Below are positions 40,901 through 55,900 of a stretch of DNA of 64,000 nt, in pieces. Numbering within the stretch: the stretch's first letter is position 1; each line of letters opens with the position of its first letter. Position numbers and translations under genes: made by a program. Origin of the DNA: an uncultured Eubacteriales bacterium (lineage in GTDB: Bacteria; Bacillota; Clostridia; Christensenellales; Aristaeellaceae); NCBI GenBank assembly GCA_944349545.1, contig CALVNG010000003.1:1-64000 (forward strand), read 5' to 3'. Below the pieces are notes generated by a model. The model saw nothing but the letters and a program-made list of their open reading frames with translations. It was not told where the DNA came from and searched no databases.

Positions 40901-43900
40901 CCCGGCGGGCAAGGTGATCATGTAATTTCCACCCTCCCGCGTAAATCCGCCGTAACCGTTGTCAAAAAGCGTTGCGTCCGCTTCGGGCAGGGCGGGATTC
41001 CATTCGGCGCTGGGGCGGCAGGTGTAAAGCGGACGCACGCGCGCGCTCACCTCCAGGATGCGCAGCTGCTCCTCCAGCGTGCCGCCGTCCGTGGAGAGCA
41101 CCACGCGCGCCGCGGCACGCAAAAGGCTCACCTGGTCAGCCGTCAGGCTGTCAAAAAGATGCACGCCGCTCTCCTTGCCGATCAGCTCATGGCTATGGCA
41201 GGACTGAGCCAAAGCGCTGAGCCGCTCCCGAAGCGGATGATCATACCCCGCTGGCTGGGTGATGGCCAGCACCAGGTCTACCCACAGCCCGTGCATGCGA
41301 TACCAGGCGTGCGCCTTGAGCAGCAGCTGCACCAAAGACAGGTCCTTGCCCTCGCGGCATTCCACAAGCAAAATGGGCAGATCGCCGCTGATGCCCATGC
41401 TCCACAGAGCCTGCAGAGGCAAAGTGTTTTCCGAAGCATAGCGCAGCTGGGCGGGTTGGCCGGTGTAGCAAAGCGCGCCCACCAGGCGGGAAACGCCGCT
41501 GAACATGCCCACGGAAAGCCCCAGATAGCGCGCCGTGACCAGTCCCCGCGTGAGGGCGGGGCCGTAGGCGCGCAGCGCGCCGTCCACCTGGCCGTATCGC
41601 TCCAGAAAGGCGCCCGGCACTTCACCCTCGCCCGCAAGCAGCGTGGCAAACACGAATTGCAGCTTCCCGCCGGACGGCAGCACAAACTGGCCCCGCAGGC
41701 TCAGGCAGGGTTCGATGACATCGCCCAGCGTGTCCGCAATGGCGCTGATGGGCATTTCCAGCGCGCGGGGCGCATAGACCGTGCGTCCGCGCCCCAAGAA
41801 GGCCGTGCGGTCGGTCTGTACGCGCATCACGGTAAGGCTGGCGTCGGTGGCCATCAGGTGCCACAGGCGGCGGCTCTCCTCGGATGGGCCGCGGGAACGG
41901 CGCATGGCCGCCACGCCGTACTTGCCCATGCGACCGGTGCGCACAAACAGGTTCTGAAATGCCGGATGCGCCGCGTCGTCCCGCTGGGAGGACAGCGCGG
42001 GCTCCAGATAGCTGCACACCTCCATCATGCGCTCCATCCCGCTGTGATTTTTCAGCGTAAGGCAGGCCAGAGCCGCGCCGTCCAGGGGATTTATGAAAAG
42101 GCGCAGTTCGCTTTCCACCTGAAAGCGCTCATGGAGAAAGACCGCCTGCGCCGTTTCAAAGCTGACCGATTGTGTGAGGCCGGGGTCCGTGACGTTCCAG
42201 CAGGCGCCGCTCTTGGAATCGCGCAGGTAGAAGCGCATGCCGCTGGGCAGCCGGCAGCATTCCGAAAAACGGGTGAGCATCACGCCGTTGCGGCTCAGAA
42301 AGCCGCCGCCCTGCGCATCGATCATCCAGGTGGTTCCGGCGCCGTGCAGAAGATGCGCGTCGATGGGAAAACGCATTGGCTGCGCTGCGCGCCTGGCTGT
42401 TGCGGCGGAGGGAGGCGTTTCGCGCGCCGTGCGCCGGAGCGGGTGGCGGATCAGCCCGCGTGCGCGGTAAGCCTTTTCTTCCAGCAACAGGCGATAGGCC
42501 TGCGCGCGGGGGAGGGAGGAGAACAGCTCCGCAATATAGCTGTCCTCCAGCACGTTGCACGCCGCCATCAGAATCATCCCCTGATGGTGCGCCATATGGC
42601 TGCGCACGATGCGCATGGGCTGACCGTCCGTGCGCGAGGGCGAAAAATCGGCGGCCTCAAACATGCCCAGCGGACCCTCCATCCCCAGATTCATCAGGCG
42701 CAAGAGGTTTTGAAAAGCGCCCCTGAGATCCACTGGCAGAGCCAGAAAGGTGGCATAGGGCGTGATCACGTCGCTGCGCTGGTCCGGGTCCAGCGCCAGG
42801 CGAGGCAAGCCGAAAGCCTTGTAAAGATAGTAAAGATTGGGGTCAAAGGCATAATAGCCGCTTTCGCTCACGCCAAATACGCCGCCACGCCGGCAACGCG
42901 CCTGCGCCTTCACCGCGGCGCGATACACTCCATCCAGCAGCGTGCCGCGTACCGCGGGTTGAAACAACAGCGGCATGAGGTATTCAAAGAGCGTGCCGTT
43001 GGAGCTGATCAGCGCCTGTCCGCCGCCGGGCACGCGCGTATAGAGCCGCCCCAACCGGAACCAGTGCCTGACCGGAACCTGTCCCAGCATGATGGCCACG
43101 AAGCTCAGCAGCCGGGATTCGCTGGCCAGCAGGTCGTAATGCCCGTCGGAGGATGTTTCCTGCATCGGATGCACGCCGATGCGGAACAGGTCTGCCTCTC
43201 CGTCGTACAGGGCGTCGAAGCGCATGGACTCCGCCAGCGCGTCCATGCGGGCAGCCAGGCTGTGAAAGCACGCGCTGAGCTGAGGCAGCAGCACGCGCAC
43301 CCCCTGCGCGCAGGTCAGCAGGCAGGCCGCCAGATTGCCGCTGTCCACGGAGGAGACAAAGGGCGGCTCCAGCGGACTGAGCGTGCGCGTATCATACCAG
43401 TTGTACAGATGACCGCGCCATTTGGGCAGCTGTTCAAGCGTGGCGAGCGTTTCCTCCATGCGACCGGCCATCTCGTCCGGCGATATAAGGCGCAGCCGCT
43501 CCGCCGCCGCCAGGGCGCACAGGTACAGACCGATGTTGGTGGGAGAGGTGCGGTGCGATACGCCCTTGTTGGGCTCGATCTGCACGTTGTCCGGCGGCAG
43601 GGCGTGGTCGGCGTCGGTGATGGCCGTTTCAAAGAAGGTGAGCGTACCCTTGGCCACGCGCGTGAGCACCTCGCGCATGTAGCCGGTGAGCCGCGGCGAC
43701 CGCCCGACGGGCTGCTCCAGATAGGGCAGGGCGAATGGAAAGGCAGCCCACAGCGCGCCCGCGGCCAGTCCGGCCCACGTGCCGCCCGGCAGCATCGAAA
43801 ACCCCGCCACCACCGCGCCGGTTATCATATTCAGGTAGAAAAACAGCATGGGCGGCTTGTCCGCCGGGCGGGACAGCTGTGCCGCCGTAGTCCATGCCAG

Positions 43901-46900
43901 CAGATGGCGGCGGCTGAACCACAGCCGGTACAGCGTGCGGACGATGGCGTCGGCCTGCATGCCCGCTTCGCATGGCAGCAGCGCCAGACGCGTCAGAAGC
44001 GGGGCCAGGCCGCGCAGGCCTGCCGGGAGCGCGTAGGGAAGCTCCGGCAGAAGCAGCGCGCAAAGCAGAAGGATGGGGCGGCCTGCGAATGCCGCATAGG
44101 CGATCAGCAAAACCCGAAGAGGGGCGGCGAGGCTTCGCATGAGGTTGTGACGGATCTTGCGGCGGGCCGCCGCGTCCAGCGTGCGGCGGGGCGGACGCCA
44201 TCTTGCGGGAAAGAGCGCAAGCACATAGGGCAGAAGCTGCCAGTCGCCCCGCGTCCAGCGGTGCAGGCGGTAGAGAAAGCCCTTGAGGGTTTTGGGATTG
44301 CCGTCGTAGAGGGCAATATCGCTGGCCATGGCGCATCCGGCCAGCTCGCCCTCCAGCAAATCATGGCTGAGCACGCAGCCGGGGACGATGCTGTGCTCAG
44401 TAGCGTCCAGAAAAGGCGCGGGATCGATGATTCCCTTGCCCATGAAGGTACCCCGCCGGTAGAGATCCTGCGAAAGATCGGGCGCGAGGGCGTTGTAGGG
44501 GTCCGCACCGCCGCGTCCGCCCAGAAGCAGAGAGAGGCGGCTGCCCACCGTATGCGCTGCGATCTCCATGCGCGGCTGCAGCACGCTCACGCCGCGCATG
44601 TGGCCCTGCACCTTTTCCCGCCGCTGCAGGGGATGCAGCATGCCGCCCACCAGCCGAAGCGCGCTGCCGGGCGGCAGGATGGTGTCGCTGTCGAGGGTGA
44701 TCACGTAGCGGTACTGTCCCTTGAGGCTTTCCAGCGGGAGGGAGGCATAGGCGAAGGAATCCTCCACGGGCCGCCCGTCAATGAGCCGCAGGAGCGTTTC
44801 CAGGCTTCCGCGCTTTCGCTCCCGGCTCATGTAGAGATGATCGCGGGCGGAAAAGACGCGCTCGCGCTGAAGATAAAAGAACGGATGTCCAGTGTCCTCG
44901 CACAGGGCGCGCACGGCCGCCGACGCGGCGGCCACGATATCGCCGTCGCCGGAGAGCGTACCGGTCAGGCTGTCCTGAAAATCGCCCAGGAGCAGAAAGT
45001 GCAGATGCGCGTCCGGGTTGGCCTGATGCAGCACCGAGAGGTGCTTGACCATGGAGATGGCGTGTCCCGCGTCCATGAGCATGGTAGGGCATACCACCAG
45101 CGTCTGCGTGGAGGCGTCCAGATGATCCACCTGCATGCGGGGAACCATGCGCGGGCGCAGGCGGCGCAGCAGAACGACGGCGGCGGCCCGCTGCGCCGCG
45201 CAGAGAAACACGACTGCGAACGGCAGCCAGAGCAGACCCGGCAGGCCCAGCGCCCAGGCTGCGGCGAGCAGCGCCGCCAGCGCCGCCCAGCCGCCCAGGC
45301 GCAGAAGGCCCGCAGCACGGGCGCCGGTCCACGGCAGGCGCCGCGCCTGTAAATAGCGCAGGAGCTGGCGACAGCCGTCATCCAAAAGATAGTAGCCCAC
45401 ATGGCCGCGAACGCCCTCATTGGCGCCCTGCGCCAGGGAAAGCGCCCCTGCGCAGACGGACAGTTCGGGCCGCCCTGTGCGGTCCGCGATCAGGGATACC
45501 TGCCCCCGGTAATAGGCCCGGCTTTCCTGGTCCATGGCGCAGTAGACGCGATCAGCCGAGAGCGCCGCATGCACGGCGCTGAGGGATTCCAGCACGCGCT
45601 GCCAGGGCATGCGGCCAACGGCGCGCAGCGAAGTGACAGCATTGCTGACCCACAGGCAGCTTTCCGCCTGATGGGCGTGCTCTGACTCCGCCAGACCGTT
45701 GGCGGACAGGCCGTGCCGGTCGAAATATCGGTCCAGCCACACCGTACGGCCGGACATCTCCCCTGTGCGCGCCTGTGAGAGCAGCTGCTCCAGAAAGGCG
45801 GATTCGTGCTCGTTGCGCCTGAACAGACGCAGGGCCTGCCGCTCTCGGCCGCGGCGCAGCAGGCGCTCCAAGCGTATGGCGCTGATGCGGGCCCGCTGCT
45901 CGTTTGCGCATTGGGCGGCCGAATCGCAGAGAAGCTCCAGCAGCGTAAGGCGCAGGGCCAGGGGCAGACTGGCCGTTTCTGCGACGGTCAGCGGGGTTAC
46001 GCTCTGCCAGGCGTCCACGGCGCGTTCCAGCCGCCCTCGGTCAAAGGCGGCCGCGCTGTGCCCCAGCAGCTCACGGGCAAACAGGCATACCCGCGGCGCG
46101 CCGGACGCGCAGCGGGGCAGACGGGGAGCGCCCTCCAGCGCCAGTCGGAGAGAGGCGATTTCTTCCTGCAGAAAGCGCCCGTTGTCGCAAAGCCAGCGCG
46201 CGGCGGGCAGCAGGTCCTTGGACGGCAGGGCGTTCAAAAACCGCACCGACCGCTCCAGCGCTCCCAGCAGCCCGCGCGGCATGCGGATGCGCGCCCGTCC
46301 GCGTCCCTCCGTTTCGGCCGCAAGGGCCTTGAGATGAGCGGGCAGCGCATCGTCCAAAGTTGCGTCCCGATAGGCGCGGGGCGCGGGCCGGCGCGTTCCC
46401 CATGCCACCAAAAACAGAATCGCCAGTCCGGCCGCCGATATGATCCAATGCATCAGGCAAACCTCCGCTATTGTGTACGGAGGGTAGTGTGCGCAAAGGA
46501 CGGCAAAGTAATGTATTGCGGCGTATCCTCGCCGGGTCGCCGAGGTTGCCGGCTGAAATCCAAATAAAAACCGCATGGCGGCACGAGGCGTCCGCGCCAC
46601 CATACGGCATGCCAGACAAAAAAGCGGAGAGACAGGGCTACAGCGCAGCCAGATAGGCATGGCATGCTTTCGCGGCACGCTGCCCCTCATCGATGGCGCG
46701 CACGACAAGGCTTTGGCCGATGCGCATGTCGCCGGCGGCAAATACGCCGCGCCGCACGGTCATAAAGTCGTCGGTCATCACGCCCCCGCGCGCATTTTGC
46801 GTAAGGCCGTAAGCCTGGATGAGCGTGTCCTCCGGACCTGTGAAGCCCATGGCGATGAGCACCAGGTCGGCCGGCCATTTTTGCGAGGTTCCGGGGCGCG

Positions 46901-49900
46901 CCCGCGCCGTCATGCGGCCGTTCGCTCCTGTGTCCCAGGAAACTTCCTCCGTGCGCACGGCGCATACGCCGTTGCCTTCACGCAGAATTTCGCGGGTCTG
47001 CGTCAGATACTGGCGCGGATCGCTCCCAAAGCGCGCGGTGGCCTCCCGCTGGGCGTAGTCCACCTTGAGCACGCGGGGAAATTCCGGCCAGGGATTCTGC
47101 GCCGAGCGCGCAAGCGGCGGCCTTGGCATGATTTCAAGCTGGCGCACGCTGCGGCATCCCTGGCGCAGGGCCGTGCCCACACAGTCGGTGCCGGTATCGC
47201 CGCCGCCGATGACAACGACATGCTTGCCGCGCGCGTCGAGCGACTCGGGCAGGCTTTCCGGTCCGTCCAGCACAGCGCGCGTGGCGGCGGTCAGGTAATC
47301 CAGCGCAAAGACCACGCCGGGACCTTTCCGGCCCGGAACCTCCAGATCGCGGGGCCTGCCGCTGCCCGGACAGAGCACCACAGCGTCAAATGTTTCCAGC
47401 AGCGCTTCGGCGGGCAGGTCCACGCCTACATGGCATCCCGTCCGGAAGGTGACGCCCTCGTTGCGCATCAGCTCCACCCGCCGGGCGACCACGCGCTTGT
47501 CCAGCTTCATGTTGGGAATGCCATAGGTCAGAAGGCCGCCCACGCGGTCGCTGCGCTCCAGCACCGTTACGCTGTGGCCGCAGCGGTTGAGACGGTTGGC
47601 GCAGGCCAGACCCGCGGGACCGCTGCCGACCACGGCCACCCGTCTGCCCGAGCGCGACGCGGGCGGACGGGGCTGCACGTTCCCGTCCGCAAAGGCGTTT
47701 TCGATAATGCTCAGCTCGTTTTGACGGATGGTGACCTGCGGCTGATGAATGCCGCAGGTGCATGCGCCTTCGCATGGCGCGGGACATACCCGGCCGGTGA
47801 ACTCAGGGAAGCTGTTGGTCAGCATAAGACGCTGGGCCGCCGCCTCCCATTCACCCCGGCAGAGCAGATCGTTCCATTCGGGAATCAGGTTGCCCAGCGG
47901 ACAGCCGGAGGACATGCCTGCGATCATCATCCCGCTGTGGCAGAAGGGGACGGAGCAGCTCATGCAGCGCGCCGCCTGCCGCTTCTCCTCCTCCTTTGGG
48001 AGCAGACCGTGAATTTCGTTCCAGTCGTTCACGCGCTCCACAGGGTCACGGTCTGGCGGAAGCTCACGGCCATATTCCAGAAAACCAAACAGCTTGCCCA
48101 TATTCATGCCTCCTCCTTGTCGTGCTGTGCCATCAGGCGCTTGTACTGTGCGGGAATGACCCGCACAAAACGGCCTGACGCCGCGCCCCATTCATCCAGC
48201 AGCCGCCGTCCCAGCGGACTGCGGGTGCGGCGCACATGCTGCCCGATCCACTTTTTCAGCAGAACAGCTTCGTAGGGGTCATCCAGCGGTTCCAGCAGGA
48301 CCATTTCAGTGTTGCAAAGCTGCGCGAAGGTCCCGTCCGCATCGTAGACATAGACGATCCCGCCGCTCATGCCGGCGGCAAAGTTGCGGCCCACCTTGCC
48401 CAGCACCACCACGCGCCCGCCGGTCATGTATTCGCAGCCATGGTCGCCCACGCCCTCAACCACCGCAAGCGCGCCGGAGTTGCGCACGCAAAAGCGCTCG
48501 CCCGCGATGCCGCAGACGTAGCATTCGCCGCCGGTGGCTCCGTAGAGCGCCACGTTTCCGGCAATGACGTTTTCCTCTGGCTTTCCCGCCTGTTCCCTGG
48601 CGGGGCTTACGCTCAGGATGCCGCCGGAAAGCCCCTTGCCCAGATAGTCGTTGCAGTCGCCTTCCAGCGACAGCGTGACGCCGCGCGGCACGAACGCGCC
48701 GAAGCTCTGCCCCGCGCTGCCCCGGAAGGTCAGGCGGATGGTGTCGTCGGGCAGGCCCGCTTCGCCGTAGCGCGAGGTGACCTCGCTGCCCAGCAGGGTG
48801 CCGGTCGCGCGGTCGGTGTTGCGGATGGCCAGCGATGCGGTCACGGGGCGCCCGGCGTCCAGCGCGGGCCGGGCCAGAACGCATAGCACGCTTTCATCCA
48901 GCCCGGGTTCCGGGCGCCGCACGATATGGCGATCATGACGGCACGGCCGGACGTCCCCTGCCGGCCGTGCCAGCAGGGCCGACAGGTCCACGTTGTCGCG
49001 CTTCCAGCAGCCGTCGGACGGCTTGCGCGCCAGCAGATCCGAGCGGCCCACCATTTCGTCCAGCGTGCGAAAGCCCATCTGCGCCATGATCTCCCGGAGT
49101 TCCCGCGCGACGAAGCGCATGAAACGCATCACATATTCGGGCTTTCCCTTGAAGCGGGCGCGCAGCTCCGGCTTCTGGGTGGCAATGCCCGCGGGGCAGC
49201 TGTCCAGATTGCACACGCGCATCATGACGCATCCCATGGTCACCAGCGGCGCGGTGGCGAAGCCGAATTCCTCGGCGCCAAGCAGCGCGGCCACGGCCAC
49301 ATCCCGCCCCGTCATGAGCTTGCCGTCGGTTTCCAGCACGACGCGGTCGCGCAGGCCGTTGAGCAGAAGGGTCTGCTGCGCTTCGGCCAGGCCCAGCTCC
49401 CACGGCAGACCCGCGTGACGGATGGAGGAGCGCGGGCTTGCGCCGGTGCCGCCGTCGTATCCGCTGATGAGAATCACGTCCGCGCCGCCCTTGGCCACGC
49501 CCGCGGCCACGGTGCCCACGCCGGCCTCCGCCACCAGCTTGACGCTGACGCGCGCCTTTCGGTTGGCGTTTTTCAGGTCGTAAATCAGCTCGGCCAGGTC
49601 CTCGATGGAGTAGATATCATGGTGCGGCGGCGGGGAGATCAGCCCCACGCCCGCCGTGGCATGGCGCGTTTTGGCGATCCAGGGATACACCTTTTCGCCC
49701 GGAAGCTGCCCGCCTTCGCCGGGCTTGGCTCCCTGCGCCATTTTGATCTGCAGCTCGCTGGCATGCGTCAGGTAGCTGCTGGTCACGCCGAAGCGTCCGC
49801 TGGCCACCTGCTTGATGGCGCTGGACAGGTTGTCCCCGTTGGCGTCGGGGCGGTAGCGGTCCTCATCCTCGCCGCCCTCGCCGCTGTTGCTCTTGCCGCC

Positions 49901-52900
49901 CAGCCGGTTCATGGCAATGGCCAGACATTCGTGCGCTTCCTTGCTCAGCGACCCGTAGCTCATGGCCCCGGTCTTGAAGCGCCTGACGATGACGTCCTCG
50001 CTTTCCACTTCCTCCAGCGGCACGGGCGCGCGGTCGGACCGCAGATCCAGCAGGCTGCGAAGGGCCGCCTTGCGCTCGCTGCCGTCGATCCGGGCTGAAT
50101 ACTGGCGGAACAGACCGTAATCGTCATCCCATACGGCCTGCTGCAGCAGATGAATGGTTTCAGGATTGTAGAGGTGATATTCCTCCTCTCTGCGCCATTG
50201 GAATTCGCCGCCGGGAGCCAGTGCGCTATCGCCCATCGGGTCATGGAAGGCGGCGTTATGCCGGGCGGCGTTTTCCTTCGCGACCCCATCCAGTCCCATG
50301 CCGCCGATGCGGGTGACGGTTTCGGGAAAGTATTCGTCGATGAGCGCTCGGCTCAGGCCCACGGCTTCGAACAGCTGCGAGCCGCGGTAGCTCTGGACGG
50401 TGGAGATGCCCATCTTGGACATGGTCTTTACCACGCCCTTCACCGCCGCGTGCAGATAACGCGCCTGCGCCGCCTCCTCCGAAAGGTCCGCAAGCCGTCC
50501 CTCGCGCACGCCTTCCCGCACGGTACGCAGCGCCAGATAGGGGTTAATGGCGGTGGCCCCATAGCCGATCAGCGCCGCGAAGTGATGCACCGAGGCAGGT
50601 TCGCCGCTTTCCAGCACGAGGCTCATCTGCGTGCGGATGCCGCGCCGCAGGGTATGCGCCTGCACCCCGCTCACCGCCAGCATCGAGGGGATGGCGACGT
50701 GCTCCGCGTCCACGCCGCGATCGCTGAGAATAAAGACGTTGTATCCTTTTTCAAACCCTTCGTCCAGTTCGCAAAAGACGCGGTCCATGGCGCTGCGTAT
50801 CCCCGCCTCGCCCTGCGCCGCCTCATAGAGGATGGACAGGGTCAGCGCGCGCAGACCCTCGATGTTCAGCAGGCGCAGACGGGCCAGCTGCCCGTCCGTC
50901 ATCAGCGGAGAGGCCAGGCGCAGTTGACGGCAGCTCTTAGGCGAGGGGGCGAGCAGATCGCCCTCCGGACCAAGGTAAACGAGCGTCGAGGTGACGATCT
51001 CCTCCCGGATGGCGTCGATAGGCGGGTTGGTCACCTGGGCAAAGAGCTGGTGAAAGTAGGCGAAAAGCGGCTGCGGCTTGTCCGACAAAATGGCCAGGGG
51101 CAGGTCCGCGCCCATGGAGGCCAGCGGTTCTTCGTCCTTTTCCGCCATGGGCAGAATCACGTTTCGCACCTGCTCCCAGGAGTAGCCAAAGGCCTTTTGC
51201 AGCTGCCACAGAGGCGCGCTCTCCTCGGGCGCGGCGGCTTGGGGCAGGTCCTCTAGGTTCACGCCCAGCCTGGCAATCCACTGGTCGTATGGGTAGAGGG
51301 AGGCCATGCGGCTTTTGATCTCAGCGTCATCTATAAGGCGGCCTGCCTGGGTATCCACCATCAGCATCCGACCGGGGCGCAGGCGGTCGCGGCGCAATAC
51401 CCGTTCGGCGGGAAGCTCCAGCGCGCCCGTTTCGGAGGCCATCACCAGCAGACCGTCGGTGGTGATCAGATAGCGGGAGGGACGCAGGCCGTTTCTGTCC
51501 AGCATGGCCAGGGCCCGCACGCCGTCGGTCATAGCCATGGCGGCGGGGCCGTCCCACGCGTCCATCACATGGCTGTGGAACTCATAGAAGGCGCGAAGCT
51601 CGCGGCTCATGGTCCGGTCCTTTTCCCAGGGCTGGGGAATCATCATCATGGCCGCGTGGGGCAGAGCGCGCCCGGTCAGGAGCAGAAACTCCAGCGCGTT
51701 GTCAAACATGGCGCTGTCGCTGCCGTCATCGTTGACGATAGGGAATACCTGAGAAAGATCGTCGCCGAACAGGCGGGTATGGACGTGGCTCTGGCGGGCG
51801 TTCATGCGCTTGCAGTTGCCGTGGATGGTGTTGATTTCGCCGTTGTGGATGGTGTAACGGTTGGGATGGGCGCGCTCCCAGCTGGGGAAGGTGTTGGTGG
51901 AATAGCGGCTGTGCACCAGTGCGATGGCCGTATCATAGGCAAGATCGTTCAAATCCAGATACAGTTGGGAGACCTGGCGGCTGAGCAGCATGCCCTTGTA
52001 GACGATGGTGCGGCAGGAGAGGCTCGCGGCGTAAAAATCCCCCGGCCGGGCGTCCGGCGCATAGCGAAGGCGCTTTTCGGCGATCCGGCGGATGAGGTAG
52101 AGCTTGCGCTCAAAGGCGTCCTCGCCGTCGAGATCCTCGCTCCGCTCGATGAACGCCTGACGGATGACCGGCATGCAGGCGCGGCTGGTTTTTCCCAGCG
52201 TGGACGCATTGACAGGCACGCTCCGCCAGCCCAGGAATCGCTGGCCCTGCCCGCGCACGATAGCTTCGAAGACGCTTTCGGCAGCCGCCCGACGACCTTC
52301 GTCCTGGCTCAGGAAAAGCATGCCTACGCCATAGCGGCCGGGGGCGGGCAGCCCAATTCCCAGCATATGGCATTCCCTTTCCAGCAGCGCGTGCGGCAGC
52401 TGGGTCAGGATGCCTGCGCCGTCGCCTGTGTCCGGTTCCGCGCCCGTTCCGCCCCGGTGCTCCAGATTCAACAGTATACGCAGGGCCTGCGAGACGATCT
52501 CATGCGACCGTCTGCCGGCGATGTCCACGATCATGCCGATACCGCAGGCGTCATGCTCAAAAGCGGGAGAATACAGCCCATGCTGAGCGGGATACCCCAT
52601 GGATGAAGCGTTCATATCGTCAGTCCTCCTGTTCAAACGCCGAAAGCGGCGGCGCTCCGGCGGAAAATGCGCGAATAAAAAACGCGCTCAAAGACATCAC
52701 TCGTCTTTGAGCACATGCCCATTATACAGGTCCGTTATTCCTATGACAAGTCCGGTACAAAGGAAATACAGCGCCGCGCTCAAAATGTAAAATGTCCCCT
52801 ATGGTCGGTTGCCTGCATGGACGCTTTGTGTTACAATAAAACATACGGTTTGCCTGTGACACCCCGCCGGGCTCTCCCGGCCCGCTATGCGCCGCAAAAG

Positions 52901-55900
52901 GATTGAAGAAGGATGTGACATCATGCGCAAAGCGATCCCGTGTCTTTTGCTGCTTTTGCTGCTGCTGGCATGCGCGCCCGCCCTGGCGGAAACCTATGTG
53001 TTTGACCAGCTCTATGCCACCATGGAAATGCCGGAGGGCTACATCGTGCTCACCCCGGACAACCTGACCGACTATGCCGACTGGCTGGAGGCGCGCGGCT
53101 CATCCATGGAAATCGCGTCCAACGATTTTCTGGCCCGCGGCGTGCTGTTACAGGCATGGACGGAGGAGGGGGACGCATGCTTTGAGCTGCGCGCCGTGCA
53201 GAACGAGCGGTCCGCCTCCATCTTCGATGTCAACGAGCAGACCAGCGACGTGCGCGGCACCTACCGTACCAGCCACTACCCCAAGAACGAGTACGAGGGG
53301 TACGAGTTTAGCACCTCCGAATGGAAAAATACCGATAACGGCCGCTTCCTCGTGCTGCGCTATACCCGGCGCGACAACGGCGAAATCCTTTACCGCGGCT
53401 TCATGCGCCGCACCATCCGAAACGGCTACGAGATCGACTTTGACATGCAGATCTATGGCCGCTCCACTACCAACAAGGATAACACCAATCTCAATAAAAT
53501 CTGGGAGACCTTCACCTTCGTGGAGGTGCTGCCCCTGCCGCCCAAGGCCAGCGCCAAGATCAATATTTCCGACATTCCTCCGGCCGAAACCAACGAGCAG
53601 GAATTTGAAATCGAGGGCACCGCGGCCGAAGGCGTGATCCTGACCGCCGTGGTGATGGGGCTGAGCTATCCCGAACCCATCGTGACGGAGGTCACGGTGG
53701 GAAAAAACGAAAAATTCGCGCTGCCCATCAGCCTGCCCAGGGAGGGCGTGTTCCTCATCACCATCACCGGCGAATTTCAGGGCGAGGAGGTGGCGGAGCT
53801 GGCCTATCCGGTGACCTATCAGCGCACGCTGCTTACCGTCAACTTCACCAGCAAGCCCGGCGACACCGTGATGGAGGACGAGGTGGAAATCGCCGGAAAC
53901 GCCGAGCCCGGCGCCACCATCCAGGTGTTTATGAACGGCGAGGATGTGATGAGCAAGAAGGTCACCAGCGCCGGCAAATTCACCGTCACCCTGGATGTGG
54001 AGGAGGAGGGCGCCTATGAGGCGGTGCTGGCCTTCAGCAAAAAGGGGCTGGCGGACCGGCGCTTCACCTTCAGTTTCGCCCGCAAATGGACCGAGGAGGA
54101 CATGATGGCCTATCTCAAGAAGCAGGCCATCTCTCCCTCCTACAGCCAGCTGATCGAAAAGATGGAGGGCTACGAGGGCCGCATCATGGATTACAAGGCC
54201 TACATCGTCGATATCGGCGCAAGCGGGGACATGTACGTCGTCCGCATGGCGCTTAACCGCAAGAGCGGCGAATACAGCAACATCATCCTTGTCACCACCG
54301 ACGAAAAGCCCAACTTCCAGGTAGATGAACAGGTGATGATGTACGGCACCTGCGCGGGCATGTCGCTGAGCACCGGCGTGGAGGGCGAGGAAGAGGATTC
54401 GGAGAGCTATCCGTGCTTTGAGCTGCTGCTGTTTGCTTCGCTGGAATAACCCCTCACCGGCATCCGATGGACCGGCTGTCCCGCGTATACGGCAGGATGG
54501 CCGGTTATTCTATTGCTGCAATGGGTTTTTTTGTAACACATTTGTGATAATTGCTTGAAAAGCCTTGTTTTTTAGTAATGATTTTGATATACTTTATCAA
54601 GGTGTGGTATCGGTACATACCATGCCGCGGGAGGTAGAAATGACGGACATCGCTATCGTTGGGAAGGGCCCGGCGGGTTGGTCCTGCGCCATGACGGCGC
54701 GCATGCGGGGCCTTTCGGCTACGGTGATCGCGCCCGCGGGCGGCACGGGGCTGCTTCGGGCGGCGGAACGCATTGACAACTACCCCGGCATGCCGCACGC
54801 CTCCGGCGAAAAGATGCTGGAGAGCTTCCGAAGCCAGGCGCTGGAGCTTGGCGCGCAGGAGCGCGCGGGCCTGGTGCGGCAGATCATGCCCACGGAAAAC
54901 GGCTTTATGCTGCTGGTGGAAAACGACGTGATGGAAGCCAGAACGGTGCTGCTGGCCATGGGGGCCGCGCGGCCCGCGCTGCTGCCGGGCGAGGAGGAGC
55001 AGCTGGGGCAGGGCGTCAGCTACTGTGCCACGTGCGACGGCATGTTCTACCGCGGCAGGCGCATCGCGGTGCTGAGCGGCTCGGAGCAGGGCGTGGAGGA
55101 AAGCGCCTTCCTGGCGGGGCTGGCAGCGGAGCTGGATTACTACCGGCTGAAAGCGCATGATACCGCCGGGCTGGATACGCGCATTCATTCCATGGAGGAA
55201 AAGCCGCGCGCCATCTCGCGGGACGGGGAGGCGCTGGTTTTGCACACCGACAAGGGCGAACGCCGCTATGACGGCATCTTTATTTTCCGGGCGGCGATGC
55301 CGCTGTCCATGCTGCTTGCGGACCTTCGCACCGAAGGCAGCTATATCCCCGTAGACCGGGGTATGCGCACCAATATTCCGGGTGTTTTTGCGGCGGGCGA
55401 CTGCACCGGCAAGCCCCTGCAGGTCCCCAAAGCCGTGGGCGAGGGCAACATCGCCGCCATCAGCGCCGCGGAATATATTGCGAAACGTGGATGAAACATC
55501 CATGCCGGCGCGTTATATGAGCGTACCGAACCGGCGAACAAAGCCGATTTGCATCACATGGAGGAGGATGACAACATGATCAATCGCACCGTACGGAAGG
55601 TGATCTCCCTGGTTGCTGCCCTGTGCCTTGCGCTGACGGCGGGCGCTGGCGCCCTGGCCGAAGGGACCCAGGGCATGGCGGACTTTGAGGCCCTGACCCC
55701 CCTGATGGACCTGGTGTGCGCGGCCTCGCAATACTCTCCCAACGCGCCCGAATCCGTTCCCGGAGCGGACGGGGTGCTGACCGTTTCCTTTACCGACGCG
55801 TTCTTCAAGGTGGGGCAGACCTATGGCGCGGAGGTGGGCGTCACTGCTGACATGATCACCGATACCAACGCCCAGGCCGAGCTGCTGGGCAAGATCTTCG